A stretch of 24,335 nt of DNA from JAGVNX01 sp035290965 (GTDB taxonomy: Archaea > Iainarchaeota > Iainarchaeia > Iainarchaeales > GCA-2688035), in NCBI GenBank assembly GCA_035290965.1, contig DATDTD010000012.1, positions 1 through 24,335 on the forward strand, in the 5' to 3' direction. The notes under the pieces were generated by a model. The model saw only the letters and a list, made by a program, of their open reading frames with translations. It was not told where the DNA came from and ran no database searches. The position numbers and the translations under genes were made by a program. This document shows, piece after piece, positions 1 to 7,732 of this stretch; position 1 is the first letter of the stretch; every line of letters begins with the position of its first letter.

Positions 1-1111
1 CGCTTTTCTTTTCTTCCTTTTTTTCCTTTTCAAGCTTTATTTTCTGCGCTCCCTCTTCAATGTGAATGCTCGGGGCTTTTCTCGATGTTGCAATGAAATC
101 AATGCTTTCAAGCTTGTGGCTTTCCGCAAAGGGTTTTCTGATTGCCTGCCGCAATCCGATTGCTCTTTTAGGAGGGCCGGCAATGCTGCCCGCAAGCAGG
201 ACAAATCCTGTTTTTACTGTGCCGTATTTTTTGAATCCGTTTGCAGGATTTATTTCAGAAATATCCTCGGGCTTTGTCCCTATTTTCAAGATTTTTTTGT
301 TAAGCTCTGTCCTGTTCTGATAGCCCATCTGCCCCGATCTTGCAACCTGCCACATCAATGTGTTCGGGTGCCACGGGCCAATGCTTCCGACAGCCCTTGT
401 TCTTTTTGCCTTTCTTCCCTGGATTTTTATTCCGTGCCTTTTTACTGGGCCTTGAGTTCCTTTTCCAGTTGTAACTGCCTTGATGTCAATGAATTCTTTT
501 TCCTTGAAAACATCTTCAACTGTAACTTCCTTTCCGAGCTTTTCCTTTGCAAAAGCGATTTTCTGCTCAAGGTTTCCGCTCAATGCGATTTCCGAAATCT
601 CGGGAGTTTTTTTCGGAATCCCTGCCAGCTTCGGCTGTGAAAAAACCAGTAATTTTACTTCCACAATTTTCTGTTTTGCGCCTTCAAAATCTGCAATTGT
701 TTTGTGCTTTGTCGCAGGCTTTTTTCCCGAGTGTTTTTTCTTTCCAGGTTTTTTGAATGAATGCTGTTTTTTTTCCATTTCCTTGTCAATCTTTTCTGCA
801 AAAACATCCATTAACGGCTGTAATTTTCCGTTCAAATCTTTTGTATAAGCCCTTATCCCAAAAACTTTCAATGGAGGGGTTTCAAGCACTGTTACGGGGA
901 CAAATACTTCCTGTCCAAAAGTAACGCTCTTGCTGTACGCATCCCTTCCTAAAATGTGAGTCATTCCCGCTTTGTATGCAAGAAAATTCATTGGCCTGCA
1001 GCCCGCTTCCAGAGAAACCGGCATATGCTTGAAGCTGGGAGTTTCTTTTCGTGCTCTTTTTCGCGGATAAAAACCCTTGCTGCCTGCATGCGGCTTTGAC
1101 TTGTGAACCAT
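1..1111 (-). CDS. rpl3: 50S ribosomal protein uL3 (L3), 3' end beyond window
   Basis: Large-subunit ribosomal protein uL3, which lies near the peptidyl-transferase centre. My translation from the ATG at 1111 begins MVHKSKPHAGSKGFYPRKRA and later shows the family segments CRPMNFLAYKAGMTH, GKGTQGPVKRHGI, GSIGPWHPNT and SGQMGYQNRTELN, all typical of archaeal/eukaryotic L3. The frame is open for all 370 codons to the window edge, so the stop is off the left end. Archaeal L3 is usually about 330-360 residues; the excess is explained by a Lys/His-rich segment around residues 115-150 and a Lys/Glu-rich tail (GAQKIKLEKEKKEEKKS) at the edge. Archaeal L3 commonly opens the L3-L4-L23 cluster, so more ribosomal genes are expected to the left; that is inference. 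The assignment is firm; only the C-terminus is unknown. Confidence 0.95.
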   Translation of the reverse strand, partial: MVHKSKPHAGSKGFYPRKRARKETPSFKHMPVSLEAGCRPMNFLAYKAGMTHILGRDAYSKSVTFGQEVFVPVTVLETPPLKVFGIRAYTKDLNGKLQPLMDVFAEKIDKEMEKKQHSFKKPGKKKHSGKKPATKHKTIADFEGAKQKIVEVKLLVFSQPKLAGIPKKTPEISEIALSGNLEQKIAFAKEKLGKEVTVEDVFKEKEFIDIKAVTTGKGTQGPVKRHGIKIQGRKAKRTRAVGSIGPWHPNTLMWQVARSGQMGYQNRTELNKKILKIGTKPEDISEINPANGFKKYGTVKTGFVLLAGSIAGPPKRAIGLRQAIRKPFAESHKLESIDFIATSRKAPSIHIEEGAQKIKLEKEKKEEKKS

Positions 1112-1188
1112 TGCCAATCAACTTTCAAAAATCTGTTTTTGTTACAGGCAAAACAAAAAGCATTCTAAAAGCACGCTTGCTTTTATGG

Positions 1189-1199
1189 GCTTTTAAAGG
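1189..1199 (-). promoter_or_regulatory. TATA-like box for rpl3
   Basis: On the minus strand the sequence CTTTAAAAGCC lies about 80 nt upstream of the uL3 ATG. It would place a start site near 1168 and a leader of roughly 55 nt. No strong Shine-Dalgarno sequence is visible before the ATG. The rest of the gap 1112-1392 holds an AT-rich run (about 1306-1323) and weak hairpins such as an 8-bp stem of TTCCAAAA around 1266-1300. I see no gene or RNA in it. Confidence 0.45.
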
Positions 1200-1392
1200 C
1201 TAAAATCAGATATTTGATTTCAGCACTTACATCCCAGGAGGCTCTCCTGCGATGCAGTTTGCCTTCCAAAAATCAATGTTATGAGGATTTTGGAAACAAA
1301 ACCAATTTTTAATTAATAAATTACTCTGAAAGAAGGTTTTTAAAAGAATTGCCCGCGTCTCTTTTTCCTTGGCGGCAAATCAAGGCAAGTGC

Positions 1393-4300
1393 TTATCTCG
1401 GGTTTTTCAGGCAGACTAATCCATTGTCGGTTGCCTGGTCAGATAGGTATCCTTCCACTTGAGTACATTGAAGATTTGGATATTGTGTTCCGCAAGTCGT
1501 GTAAACTCCCTGGGCGCACGGATAACTATTGTTGTCGCTTTGAATATAGTACCCTTTGTCATGCCAAGTTTTATGGCTTGCTCCAAAAACATCGCTTACC
1601 CGGACTGCGCCAGAGCACGGATTGCCTGCGAAAATGCAGCCCGGAAGCAAAACAATTTCAGAACACGCTTGATTTAATTCCGCAGCACTAGGCAGGTATC
1701 CCCCCTGCTGCGCGCAATAAGAAACAGCGGCAGCATAATTCAAGCGGACATTAAAACCATTGAAAACACATTTGTCGATTGCGGGATAATAAGTCCAGCC
1801 TGCGTCGCATTTTTTGTTAAAAGTATAAGTGCCTGTGTGCTGGGCATCGTGCTGGAAAACAGGCCATTCATTGTTGCTGTCTCCGGGTGAATCGTATACA
1901 AAAGTAGTTCCACGCCATGTTCCAATCATAAACTCATTCTTTCCATCATTGTCAATGTCGCCTGCCGGGGCAATATTGCCAAAGGGAGTATCATCAACAA
2001 ATTTTGGAAAACCGCTTACAATTGAACCGTCGTGGTTTACGGCATAAATGGCAGCCAGATGGTTTACATACTGGCCCCCGCTTACAGATGTAATTATTTC
2101 CATTTGAGGATCAGAATCAATGTTTGCAAGAACCGGCAGACCATAAAAAGACGAAAAAATATTTGTGTAATCCATGCAAACAGGGAATCCGTTTGCAATG
2201 CTGCCATTGTCATAAACAAGCAAGCAACCATAATCTTTTTCTCCGTAAATTGTATTATAATGTGTCGCTGCTGTAAACGCAACTTCCAACTGCCCATCCT
2301 TGTCAATGTCTCCTATAACAGGCCCTTGCAGGTTTGCACCGTAACCGTATTGTTGCCCTGGATTGCTTATGTGAATCTGCCAGTTTGGAACAATGCTTCC
2401 GTCAAGGTTCCATGCATAAACATAGCCATTGTAAAAACCCGCGATTATTTCTTTTTGCAAATCATTGTCAATGTCTGCCAGAACAATCTGGGAAATTTCG
2501 CCTTCCTGCAAAAAATCTTTTGGCCAGCCATTTATCTGGTTTCCAAACCTGTCTAAAACCCAAACCCTAGAAGCCATATGCGCGCTGTCACAGGCATCCA
2601 AGACTTGGCAAAAAAGGTTTCCAACAACAATTTCCGTATAGCCATCATTGTCCAAATCCGCAACAGAAGAAGCACTGGATACAGAATTATAATAATAACT
2701 GTAACCTGGAATAGGTTCAAGATGTTTTGTCCATAGCTCTGTTCCCTGCTTGTTTAAGACATACAAATAACCGCTCCAGTCTCCCACAATGATTTCCAGA
2801 AAGCCGTCATTGTCAATGTCTGCAAGCGTTGGGTCTAACAAGTATCCCCCCAGTGTTTTTGGCTGAAAAACATAAGTGCCGTCATGGTTAAGCACGTGAA
2901 TATAGCCGTAATTGTCTCCAATTACAATTTCATTGAATTCATCCTTATCAATATCCCCGACAGCTGGACCCATTTGCATAATGGCTTGGTATTCCATAGA
3001 AAGCGAGTTTTTTGTTTCTGTTGAAAAGCTTTTTATTCCATTTTCTGTTTTTACTGAATGCGTTTCTGCAATCGAATTAAAAATGTTTTTAGATTTGTTC
3101 CCTGCTGACGTTAAAGGAGTAGAAATTTGAACAGGCCAGCCCGGAAGGGGAATTCCCTTATCGTTCGTGATATTGATTGTTTGCCCGTAGGCTGTCACCA
3201 AATCGTTTTTGCCATCCCTATCAATGTCTGCTATTGTCGGCTGGTCTAAAAAAGAGACAGCAACAAAATTATTTCCAATAAGTTCGCCTGCTTTTGGCCA
3301 TCCTTCATGCAAATCTGTGTCAATATGTGTTGTTGTTTCTTTTATAATCATTCTGTAATTGTAATAGTTGTAAACTACAATAGTGTAAAATCCCGATCCC
3401 AGTCCTGCAGGAAAATTCAGGTTTGCCAGAGTTCCATTCACAACAGGCGCTAAACCGTTGTTTGGCAAAGAAAACCCTTCTTTTGTGCACTGCCCAATCG
3501 AAGAATAATTTTTCGGGCAAAGCCAAGCCTCGTATTTCTCAAAATTAGGGCCTGCTGCAGTTCCCTTGATTTCAATTGGTTCTTTTGCATTGAACACTAC
3601 TTGTTCCGTATTAATCCAAGAATTATACTTTTGAAGATCAAGGGGCTGTGTAATTTCAGTGTTTTTTATTTCCAAAAGAGAATAGGCTTCAGATTTTTTG
3701 TTTTGCCCTTCAACAACAAGTCTTAACCATATTTTTTGCTCTTCCAGTTGAGAAGAATCCCAATTGTACAACACGCTGTTTTCCACAGGTATTTGTGACT
3801 CATAAAGCTTTGTCCAGCAGGAATCCTCCAAGCAGGTGTCGTGTTTTGAGTATATTGAATATTTTTCAAAGCCAGTGCCGTTTGCACTGCCGATTATTTC
3901 TATGATTTCGCCGCTGGCAATTTTGCCGCTTGTAGTTATTTCAGCAGTAAGCGGTTTGCCTTCTGTTCTTATTGCGGCTTCTATATCTATTCTGCCAAAG
4001 CCCTGCTGATTCAAAGAATATCCCAAATCAACTGCAGTATTTTTTAGGGTTGTTTTTATTTCTTCAGGAGTAAAATCCGGGTTTTTTTGCTTCAGCAATG
4101 CAACTGCTCCCGCTACATGCGGAGCCGCCATGCTTGTTCCTGCAAGTTGAACATGTGCATCATCCAAACAAGGATAGTAGTAAGGATGTTCTCCTTGAGG
4201 AAATAAACTGTCATATCTTGCCGCGCAAATAAGCGCCCCTGGAGCGACAATATCTGGTTTGATTAAACTATAACGTTTCCAAGCAACAGGCCCTCTGGAG

Positions 4301-6477
4301 CTGAATGAAACAATTTGGTCCGTGACTGGATTTCCATCGCCCCAATAATCACAAAGAACATGGCCTGTGCTGTCACAATAGCCATTACAGGGGGGAATAT
4401 ATTCTCCGGGCTCACAGGAAAATAAGAATTGTTCATAATCTTTTTTATATGAGGCTCCCACAGTAATTGCATTTCTTGCTGTTCCTGGGCTTCCAATTGT
4501 TGCTTCTCTAGGTCCAGAATTTCCTGCAGAAATAACTGCAGTAACTCCATTATCAACAGTATTGTCAATTGCTTTTGACAACGGGTCATCAGGACCGCAG
4601 TAGTCATTATATGTTCCCCGGCAATCCGCACCCAGGCTCAGGTTTATTACATCCAAGTGGTCTGAAAAATCATTGTCCTGATTCGGGTCTATTGAGCGTT
4701 CTATTGCCGCAACTATATCTGAAAAATAACCGCTTCCTCCGCTATTCAATACTTTGTAGGCAACTATTTTTGCGTCAGGCGCAACTCCATTAACCGGATA
4801 AGAAGCTATGCTTGGGTAATAAACTATTTCAACAAAACCGCGACTTGTATTTGCATCTACACTTATCAGATTGACATAAAGGCTCTCTTCGATGGCAGGC
4901 AATCCATTGACTAAAAAAGACTCGTTTAAGTATGCGCCTTTTCCAACAGTTGCAGAGTCGACAAGAGTTCCATTCTCGTCTATCAGGAAAAATCTTGCGC
5001 TGTATGTTCCTGCTGGTCCTGATGATGTTATTGCTTCAAGTTCTATTGAAACCTTTTGCCCTGCCAAAGCATTTTTTCCGGTAATGTTCCGGATGGAATC
5101 GCCCTCATAATAAATACTTTTGGTTTGCATTGAACTGCTGCTTATTGTTCCGTTTCCTGCTGCTGTTGCAGCAACATGGGTTCCGTGCCCCATATCATCC
5201 AGGGGGTTTGCGTCATTGTTTACAAAATCATAACCACCGATTACTTTGCAATTCTGCCCCAAGCATCCGCCCAAATCAGGATGCGTGTAATCAACTCCAG
5301 TATCAATGATTCCGATTGTAATCCCTTTTCCCGTCAGGCATTCGTTGTCTGCCTGGTGAATGACATTTAATGCGCCTGTAGGGTCGCTTTCTGCTGTTGC
5401 TTTATATGTTTCAATGTTTTGTTTAGAAATTGTTACTGCGACTTGGCTGTTTATTGTTGTGCATTCCTTTGTCATGGAGTTGCAGCAGTTCTTCAGCTTT
5501 GGTATCAGTCCGTTCGGATCATTGTCACTGCCTGCCCAGTCAATGTATAGGTCGCAGTTCATTGTAAGTTTGTACACAAGCTCTGGGTTTGTGCACTCTT
5601 TTGTGAAGGCATTCGTTGGGTCGCTTTCTATATATTCGTTTTGTTCGCTTTGATAGCTTGTTTCGCATACTTGCTGATTGTTTTCACAGCACTGTATAAG
5701 CTGTGCAATCCCAGCTGGCGCTGTTGCTGCATCAATCCAGCCGATATATTGTTCACAGTCAAGCTTTAGTTTGCAAGCCGGTTCTCCGCTGCAGTTTTGC
5801 AGGCTTGAATTTAGTTGCCAGACCTTATCCGCATTTATCAGTGGAACAGAATCAAGCAATGTTGCCTCTACTTTTAAGTTTGGATAAACTGCTTTTACAT
5901 TCGGGTCTTTTTTTACTTGTTCAAGTTCCTGCAAAGAAAGTGTTGCGGATATTGCATTGATTGTGTTTTTGTATTGGTTTTCTGTTTTTATGCCTGGAAA
6001 TTTTTGTTCGAATGCGGTTTGCTCCGCGTTGATTTGCTGGGCCTGGTTTGCAAGTTCAGTGGCAAGGTTTTTTCCTATTGTGTTTGCCTGGCTTGTTTTT
6101 TTATCTTTTTTCAATTGCCGGATTTCCTGCAGGCTCTGGCTTCTGGTTTCAAGGACTGGCTGCTGCAAAAATTCTATTATGTAACTGTTCGGCTTTGTTT
6201 CTAGGCTATGAGTTTCCGCAAGGTTTTCTCCAGGTGTTGCCGGATTTGTAGCAGGCTGGCTTGGCTGTGCTTCTGGATTCGTTTGTGTGCCCGCGGGCTG
6301 TCCCTGCGAAGGCGTTCCGGAGTTTAACATGTTTTGTATTCCTGTTATCTGGTCTTGGAGGCTTGAGTTTATTACATTGCCTGACTGCGTCAGCATTATT
6401 ATTGCAATTGTCCCAATCAGAACAGCCTGCCCTATTAGAATCAGGTATTCAAAACTTCCCTGCGCCTCGAAGTTCAT
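1393..6477 (-). CDS. Giant subtilisin-like (S8) surface protease with class III signal peptide, propeller and Cys-rich C-terminus
   Basis: A 1694-residue predicted extracellular serine protease. Residues 5-30 (AQGSFEYLILIGQAVLIG) form an archaeal class III, type IV pilin-like signal in which prepilin peptidase would cut before the Gln. A Pro/Gln/Thr-rich linker (50-95) and an I9-type propeptide (about 97-222) follow. The S8 catalytic residues are Asp392 (IIDTG), His431 (GHGTHVA) and Ser782 (GTSMAAPHVAG), with oxyanion Asn653 (AGNSG). Two insertions stand out: a Cys-rich duplicated module (about 223-340) between propeptide and catalytic core, and a beta-rich stretch (about 444-560) after the catalytic His. 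Two beta-sandwich-like regions (about 843-1050) lead into a propeller (1055-1550) with about eight DxDxDG-type FG-GAP calcium loops. The end (1557-1694) is a Cys-rich, lectin-like region. ATG 6477 sits about 25 nt from a TATA box, so translation may be leaderless. Fold and catalytic assignment are firm; substrate is unknown. Confidence 0.9.
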   Translation of the reverse strand: MNFEAQGSFEYLILIGQAVLIGTIAIIMLTQSGNVINSSLQDQITGIQNMLNSGTPSQGQPAGTQTNPEAQPSQPATNPATPGENLAETHSLETKPNSYIIEFLQQPVLETRSQSLQEIRQLKKDKKTSQANTIGKNLATELANQAQQINAEQTAFEQKFPGIKTENQYKNTINAISATLSLQELEQVKKDPNVKAVYPNLKVEATLLDSVPLINADKVWQLNSSLQNCSGEPACKLKLDCEQYIGWIDAATAPAGIAQLIQCCENNQQVCETSYQSEQNEYIESDPTNAFTKECTNPELVYKLTMNCDLYIDWAGSDNDPNGLIPKLKNCCNSMTKECTTINSQVAVTISKQNIETYKATAESDPTGALNVIHQADNECLTGKGITIGIIDTGVDYTHPDLGGCLGQNCKVIGGYDFVNNDANPLDDMGHGTHVAATAAGNGTISSSSMQTKSIYYEGDSIRNITGKNALAGQKVSIELEAITSSGPAGTYSARFFLIDENGTLVDSATVGKGAYLNESFLVNGLPAIEESLYVNLISVDANTSRGFVEIVYYPSIASYPVNGVAPDAKIVAYKVLNSGGSGYFSDIVAAIERSIDPNQDNDFSDHLDVINLSLGADCRGTYNDYCGPDDPLSKAIDNTVDNGVTAVISAGNSGPREATIGSPGTARNAITVGASYKKDYEQFLFSCEPGEYIPPCNGYCDSTGHVLCDYWGDGNPVTDQIVSFSSRGPVAWKRYSLIKPDIVAPGALICAARYDSLFPQGEHPYYYPCLDDAHVQLAGTSMAAPHVAGAVALLKQKNPDFTPEEIKTTLKNTAVDLGYSLNQQGFGRIDIEAAIRTEGKPLTAEITTSGKIASGEIIEIIGSANGTGFEKYSIYSKHDTCLEDSCWTKLYESQIPVENSVLYNWDSSQLEEQKIWLRLVVEGQNKKSEAYSLLEIKNTEITQPLDLQKYNSWINTEQVVFNAKEPIEIKGTAAGPNFEKYEAWLCPKNYSSIGQCTKEGFSLPNNGLAPVVNGTLANLNFPAGLGSGFYTIVVYNYYNYRMIIKETTTHIDTDLHEGWPKAGELIGNNFVAVSFLDQPTIADIDRDGKNDLVTAYGQTINITNDKGIPLPGWPVQISTPLTSAGNKSKNIFNSIAETHSVKTENGIKSFSTETKNSLSMEYQAIMQMGPAVGDIDKDEFNEIVIGDNYGYIHVLNHDGTYVFQPKTLGGYLLDPTLADIDNDGFLEIIVGDWSGYLYVLNKQGTELWTKHLEPIPGYSYYYNSVSSASSVADLDNDGYTEIVVGNLFCQVLDACDSAHMASRVWVLDRFGNQINGWPKDFLQEGEISQIVLADIDNDLQKEIIAGFYNGYVYAWNLDGSIVPNWQIHISNPGQQYGYGANLQGPVIGDIDKDGQLEVAFTAATHYNTIYGEKDYGCLLVYDNGSIANGFPVCMDYTNIFSSFYGLPVLANIDSDPQMEIITSVSGGQYVNHLAAIYAVNHDGSIVSGFPKFVDDTPFGNIAPAGDIDNDGKNEFMIGTWRGTTFVYDSPGDSNNEWPVFQHDAQHTGTYTFNKKCDAGWTYYPAIDKCVFNGFNVRLNYAAAVSYCAQQGGYLPSAAELNQACSEIVLLPGCIFAGNPCSGAVRVSDVFGASHKTWHDKGYYIQSDNNSYPCAQGVYTTCGTQYPNLQCTQVEGYLSDQATDNGLVCLKNPR

Positions 6478-6496
6478 GAAAAATAAAGGTAAGCCG

Positions 6497-6506
6497 TATA
6501 TTAATA
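6497..6506 (-). promoter_or_regulatory. TATA box of the subtilase gene
   Basis: The minus strand reads TATTAATATA here, centred about 24-25 nt from the A of the ATG at 6477. This is the usual archaeal TATA-to-start spacing, so the mRNA probably begins at or next to the start codon. No Shine-Dalgarno motif is present in the gap. Confidence 0.5.
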
Positions 6507-6645
6507 CTTTTGCCGAATTGAGCCTGCAGAACCCGAATTTTCAACTGCAGCTGCGTTCAATTTTTCCTGCATCGCTGGATTAATAAAATGTTCTTCGGAA
6601 GAATAAATTAACTTCTTGCCTTAATCGAAAAAGGGTGTGATTCTG

Positions 6646-6795
6646 ATGAAACAGTTTTGCCCGAAATGCTACGGAAAAAAATTCGTTACAGTTGCCCTTG
6701 AGGAAAAAAGCAACGGAATATTTGTCTGCACAAGAGACCCGCAGCATGTTTTCTTAATAGACAAAGACGGCTATCCCAGAACAAAAAAAGACTGA
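6646..6795 (+). CDS. Small zinc-ribbon-like protein, 49 aa
   Basis: A 49-residue plus-strand ORF beginning MKQFCPKCYGKKFVTVALEE and ending in a Lys-rich tail. It contains C-P-K-C at residues 5-8, then Cys28 and His34, a C-x2-C-x19-C-x5-H arrangement that could hold one zinc. A purine-rich GGGTGTGA lies about 6 nt upstream of the ATG and fits a Shine-Dalgarno role. An AT-rich AATAAATTAAC box at 6602-6612 could be its promoter. The ORF is the first of two plus-strand genes and ends 58 nt before the next one. I do not recognise the family. Such small zinc ribbons in archaea are often nucleic-acid or protein binding, but no function can be assigned. Confidence 0.6.
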   Translation: MKQFCPKCYGKKFVTVALEEKSNGIFVCTRDPQHVFLIDKDGYPRTKKD

Positions 6796-6817
6796 AGCTC
6801 ATTTTTTGCGCATAAGG

Positions 6818-6825
6818 TTAAATAC
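6818..6825 (+). promoter_or_regulatory. TATA-like box for the 6854 gene
   Basis: TTAAATAC preceded by a purine-rich AAGG. It is centred about 32 nt upstream of the ATG at 6854, so a leader of under 10 nt is expected. This argues for ATG 6854 rather than the in-frame ATG at 6806, which lies upstream of the box. Confidence 0.4.
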
Positions 6826-6853
6826 TTCTTTTGCCTATTTTTTTTGTGGTTTT

Positions 6854-7360
6854 ATGGGCACGGGAATTCATGCCAGCAATCCAAGGGCAAGGCACAAAAT
6901 ACTCGAGTTCCGCGCTGTTACAAGGCGCCAGCTTCTTGCAAAAAAACGCATTGAACGCCAGCATTCCCGCAGAATCTGGAAAGGAATTCAAAGGCCCCAG
7001 GCAAGCACTGTTTTTGTACAGAGGCAGCTTGATACAATGCTTGGAAAACTTGCCCAGGCGAGAAGCTCTAAAACAATCAGCATTCGGGATTTTATTCTTG
7101 CAAGGATTGCACTTGACACGCTTTACAGGGAAATAGTCGGCAGGAATATTTTTGGCAGGGCTGCGCTTTCAAAAAAACAAAAATCGCGCCTGGAAAAACG
7201 CTTAATGGGCGGCGGGCTTGTAACAAGAAGTGAAATGGAGAATGATATTGCGCGCTGGAAAAACAGACTTCCTTATCTGGATTCTTTGCTGAGAAAGCCG
7301 CTGGTTTCCGGGGCTGTTGTTAAAATAGACAGCAAAGCTGCAAAGAAAAAAAAGCGCTAG
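6854..7360 (+). CDS. Basic helical protein of unknown function, 168 aa
   Basis: The protein starts MGTGIHASNPRARHKILEFR and is strongly basic throughout, ending AAKKKKR. It has no signal peptide or membrane segment. It is Arg/Lys rich and looks predominantly helical, with a charged central region (RRQLLAKKRIERQHSRRIWK) and a possible second helical domain (about 85-150). I chose ATG 6854 because a TATA-like box lies at 6818-6825 and because the frame upstream of it (from 6806) reads as low-complexity promoter sequence. A strong hairpin terminator follows 45 nt after the stop. I do not recognise the family. The charge suggests an RNA- or DNA-binding or ribosome-associated role, but nothing in the sequence proves it. 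Confidence 0.7.
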   Translation: MGTGIHASNPRARHKILEFRAVTRRQLLAKKRIERQHSRRIWKGIQRPQASTVFVQRQLDTMLGKLAQARSSKTISIRDFILARIALDTLYREIVGRNIFGRAALSKKQKSRLEKRLMGGGLVTRSEMENDIARWKNRLPYLDSLLRKPLVSGAVVKIDSKAAKKKKR

Positions 7361-7404
7361 GCAGTTCTAATCCCTATGAACATTTGAATTAAAAAAAATA
7401 GTTC

Positions 7405-7430
7405 GGGGCTTAAAAAAAAGCCCCTTTTTA
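7405..7430 (+). terminator. Hairpin plus T-run after the 6854 gene
   Basis: A 7-bp stem GGGGCTT/AAGCCCC with an A6 loop, followed directly by TTTTTA on the plus strand. It sits 45 nt past the stop of the basic protein gene and is a good transcript end for the two plus-strand genes. Confidence 0.6.
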
Positions 7431-7444
7431 CCTCGGTATCAGGC

Positions 7445-7462
7445 CTTTTGCGTTAGCAAAAG
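7445..7462. terminator. CTTTTGC/GCAAAAG hairpin
   Basis: A perfect 7-bp stem (CTTTTGC, loop GTTA, GCAAAAG) followed by ACTCTTTT. The same stem recurs at 7739-7756, and a one-base-longer version recurs at 11392-11411. It lies immediately beside the conserved inverted repeat at 7475-7523. Confidence 0.4.
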
Positions 7463-7474
7463 ACTCTTTTCCCA

Positions 7475-7523
7475 CACAATGTCAAGCGTCAAACTTTTTT
7501 ATTTTTCTTTGCTTGACATTGTG
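7475..7523. repeat. Conserved 3' inverted-repeat element, copy R1
   Basis: A perfect 13-bp inverted repeat (CACAATGTCAAGC ... GCTTGACATTGTG) encloses a 23-nt pyrimidine-rich loop (7488-7510). Stem and most of the loop are nearly identical to 11338-11383, and the match continues into the flanking CCAAGGCTTTT. Both copies lie in the same orientation just past the 3' terminator hairpin of a minus-strand gene. Confidence 0.75.
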
Positions 7524-7529
7524 CCAAGG

Positions 7530-7549
7530 CTTTTCTCTTCAGAGAAAAG
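7530..7549 (-). terminator. Terminator hairpin after the 42-aa ORF
   Basis: An 8-bp stem CTTTTCTC/GAGAAAAG with loop TTCA begins within 3 nt of the stop codon of the small basic ORF on the minus strand. The position suggests it ends the 9007->7552 transcription unit and separates it from repeat R1. Confidence 0.5.
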
Positions 7550-7551
7550 GC

Positions 7552-7680
7552 TTATTTGAACAAATTAGCGAAGCTGTTAAAGCCGTTTGAAACGAATTTC
7601 ATCGGAGCTTTGTAGAAAACAGCTTTTTTTGCTCTTGTTCTTACTGTTTTTGCTGTTCTTTTTGTTTTTCTTGTTTTCAT
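7552..7680 (-). CDS. Very basic small protein, 42 aa
   Basis: A short minus-strand ORF from ATG 7680 to a TAA at 7552-7554. It encodes MKTRKTKRTAKTVRTRAKKA followed by a more hydrophobic half (VFYKAPMKFVSNGFNSF, then ANLFK). A textbook Shine-Dalgarno GAGGTGA lies 4 nt before the ATG, the strongest ribosome site in the region, and a terminator hairpin begins right after the stop. It starts 52 nt after the stop of the membrane protein gene at 7733, so it is probably the last gene of that unit. The first 19 residues are more than half Lys/Arg and Thr, which suggests nucleic-acid or anionic-surface binding. No family is recognised. The ribosome site and tight packing make a real gene likely. Confidence 0.65.
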   Translation of the reverse strand: MKTRKTKRTAKTVRTRAKKAVFYKAPMKFVSNGFNSFANLFK

Positions 7681-7732
7681 TGTTTCACCTCACTTTGCTT
7701 GATAAGAAAAATTCCTGCATTGGATGCAAGTG

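Noticed and set aside
62..848. Plus-strand open frames over the left end
   Set aside because: They lie antisense to uL3, whose minus-strand frame shows clear ribosomal protein motifs; the plus-strand translations are Phe/Ser/Cys-rich shadow sequence.
882..1121. A 79-codon minus-strand frame over the uL3 start
   Set aside because: It is a different frame of the same strand as uL3 and shows no family pattern, while the uL3 frame starting at 1111 is unmistakable.
1112..1392. Possible RNA gene in the gap between uL3 and the subtilase
   Set aside because: Only weak hairpins and AT-rich runs are seen, with no tRNA arms or clear box C/D pairs.
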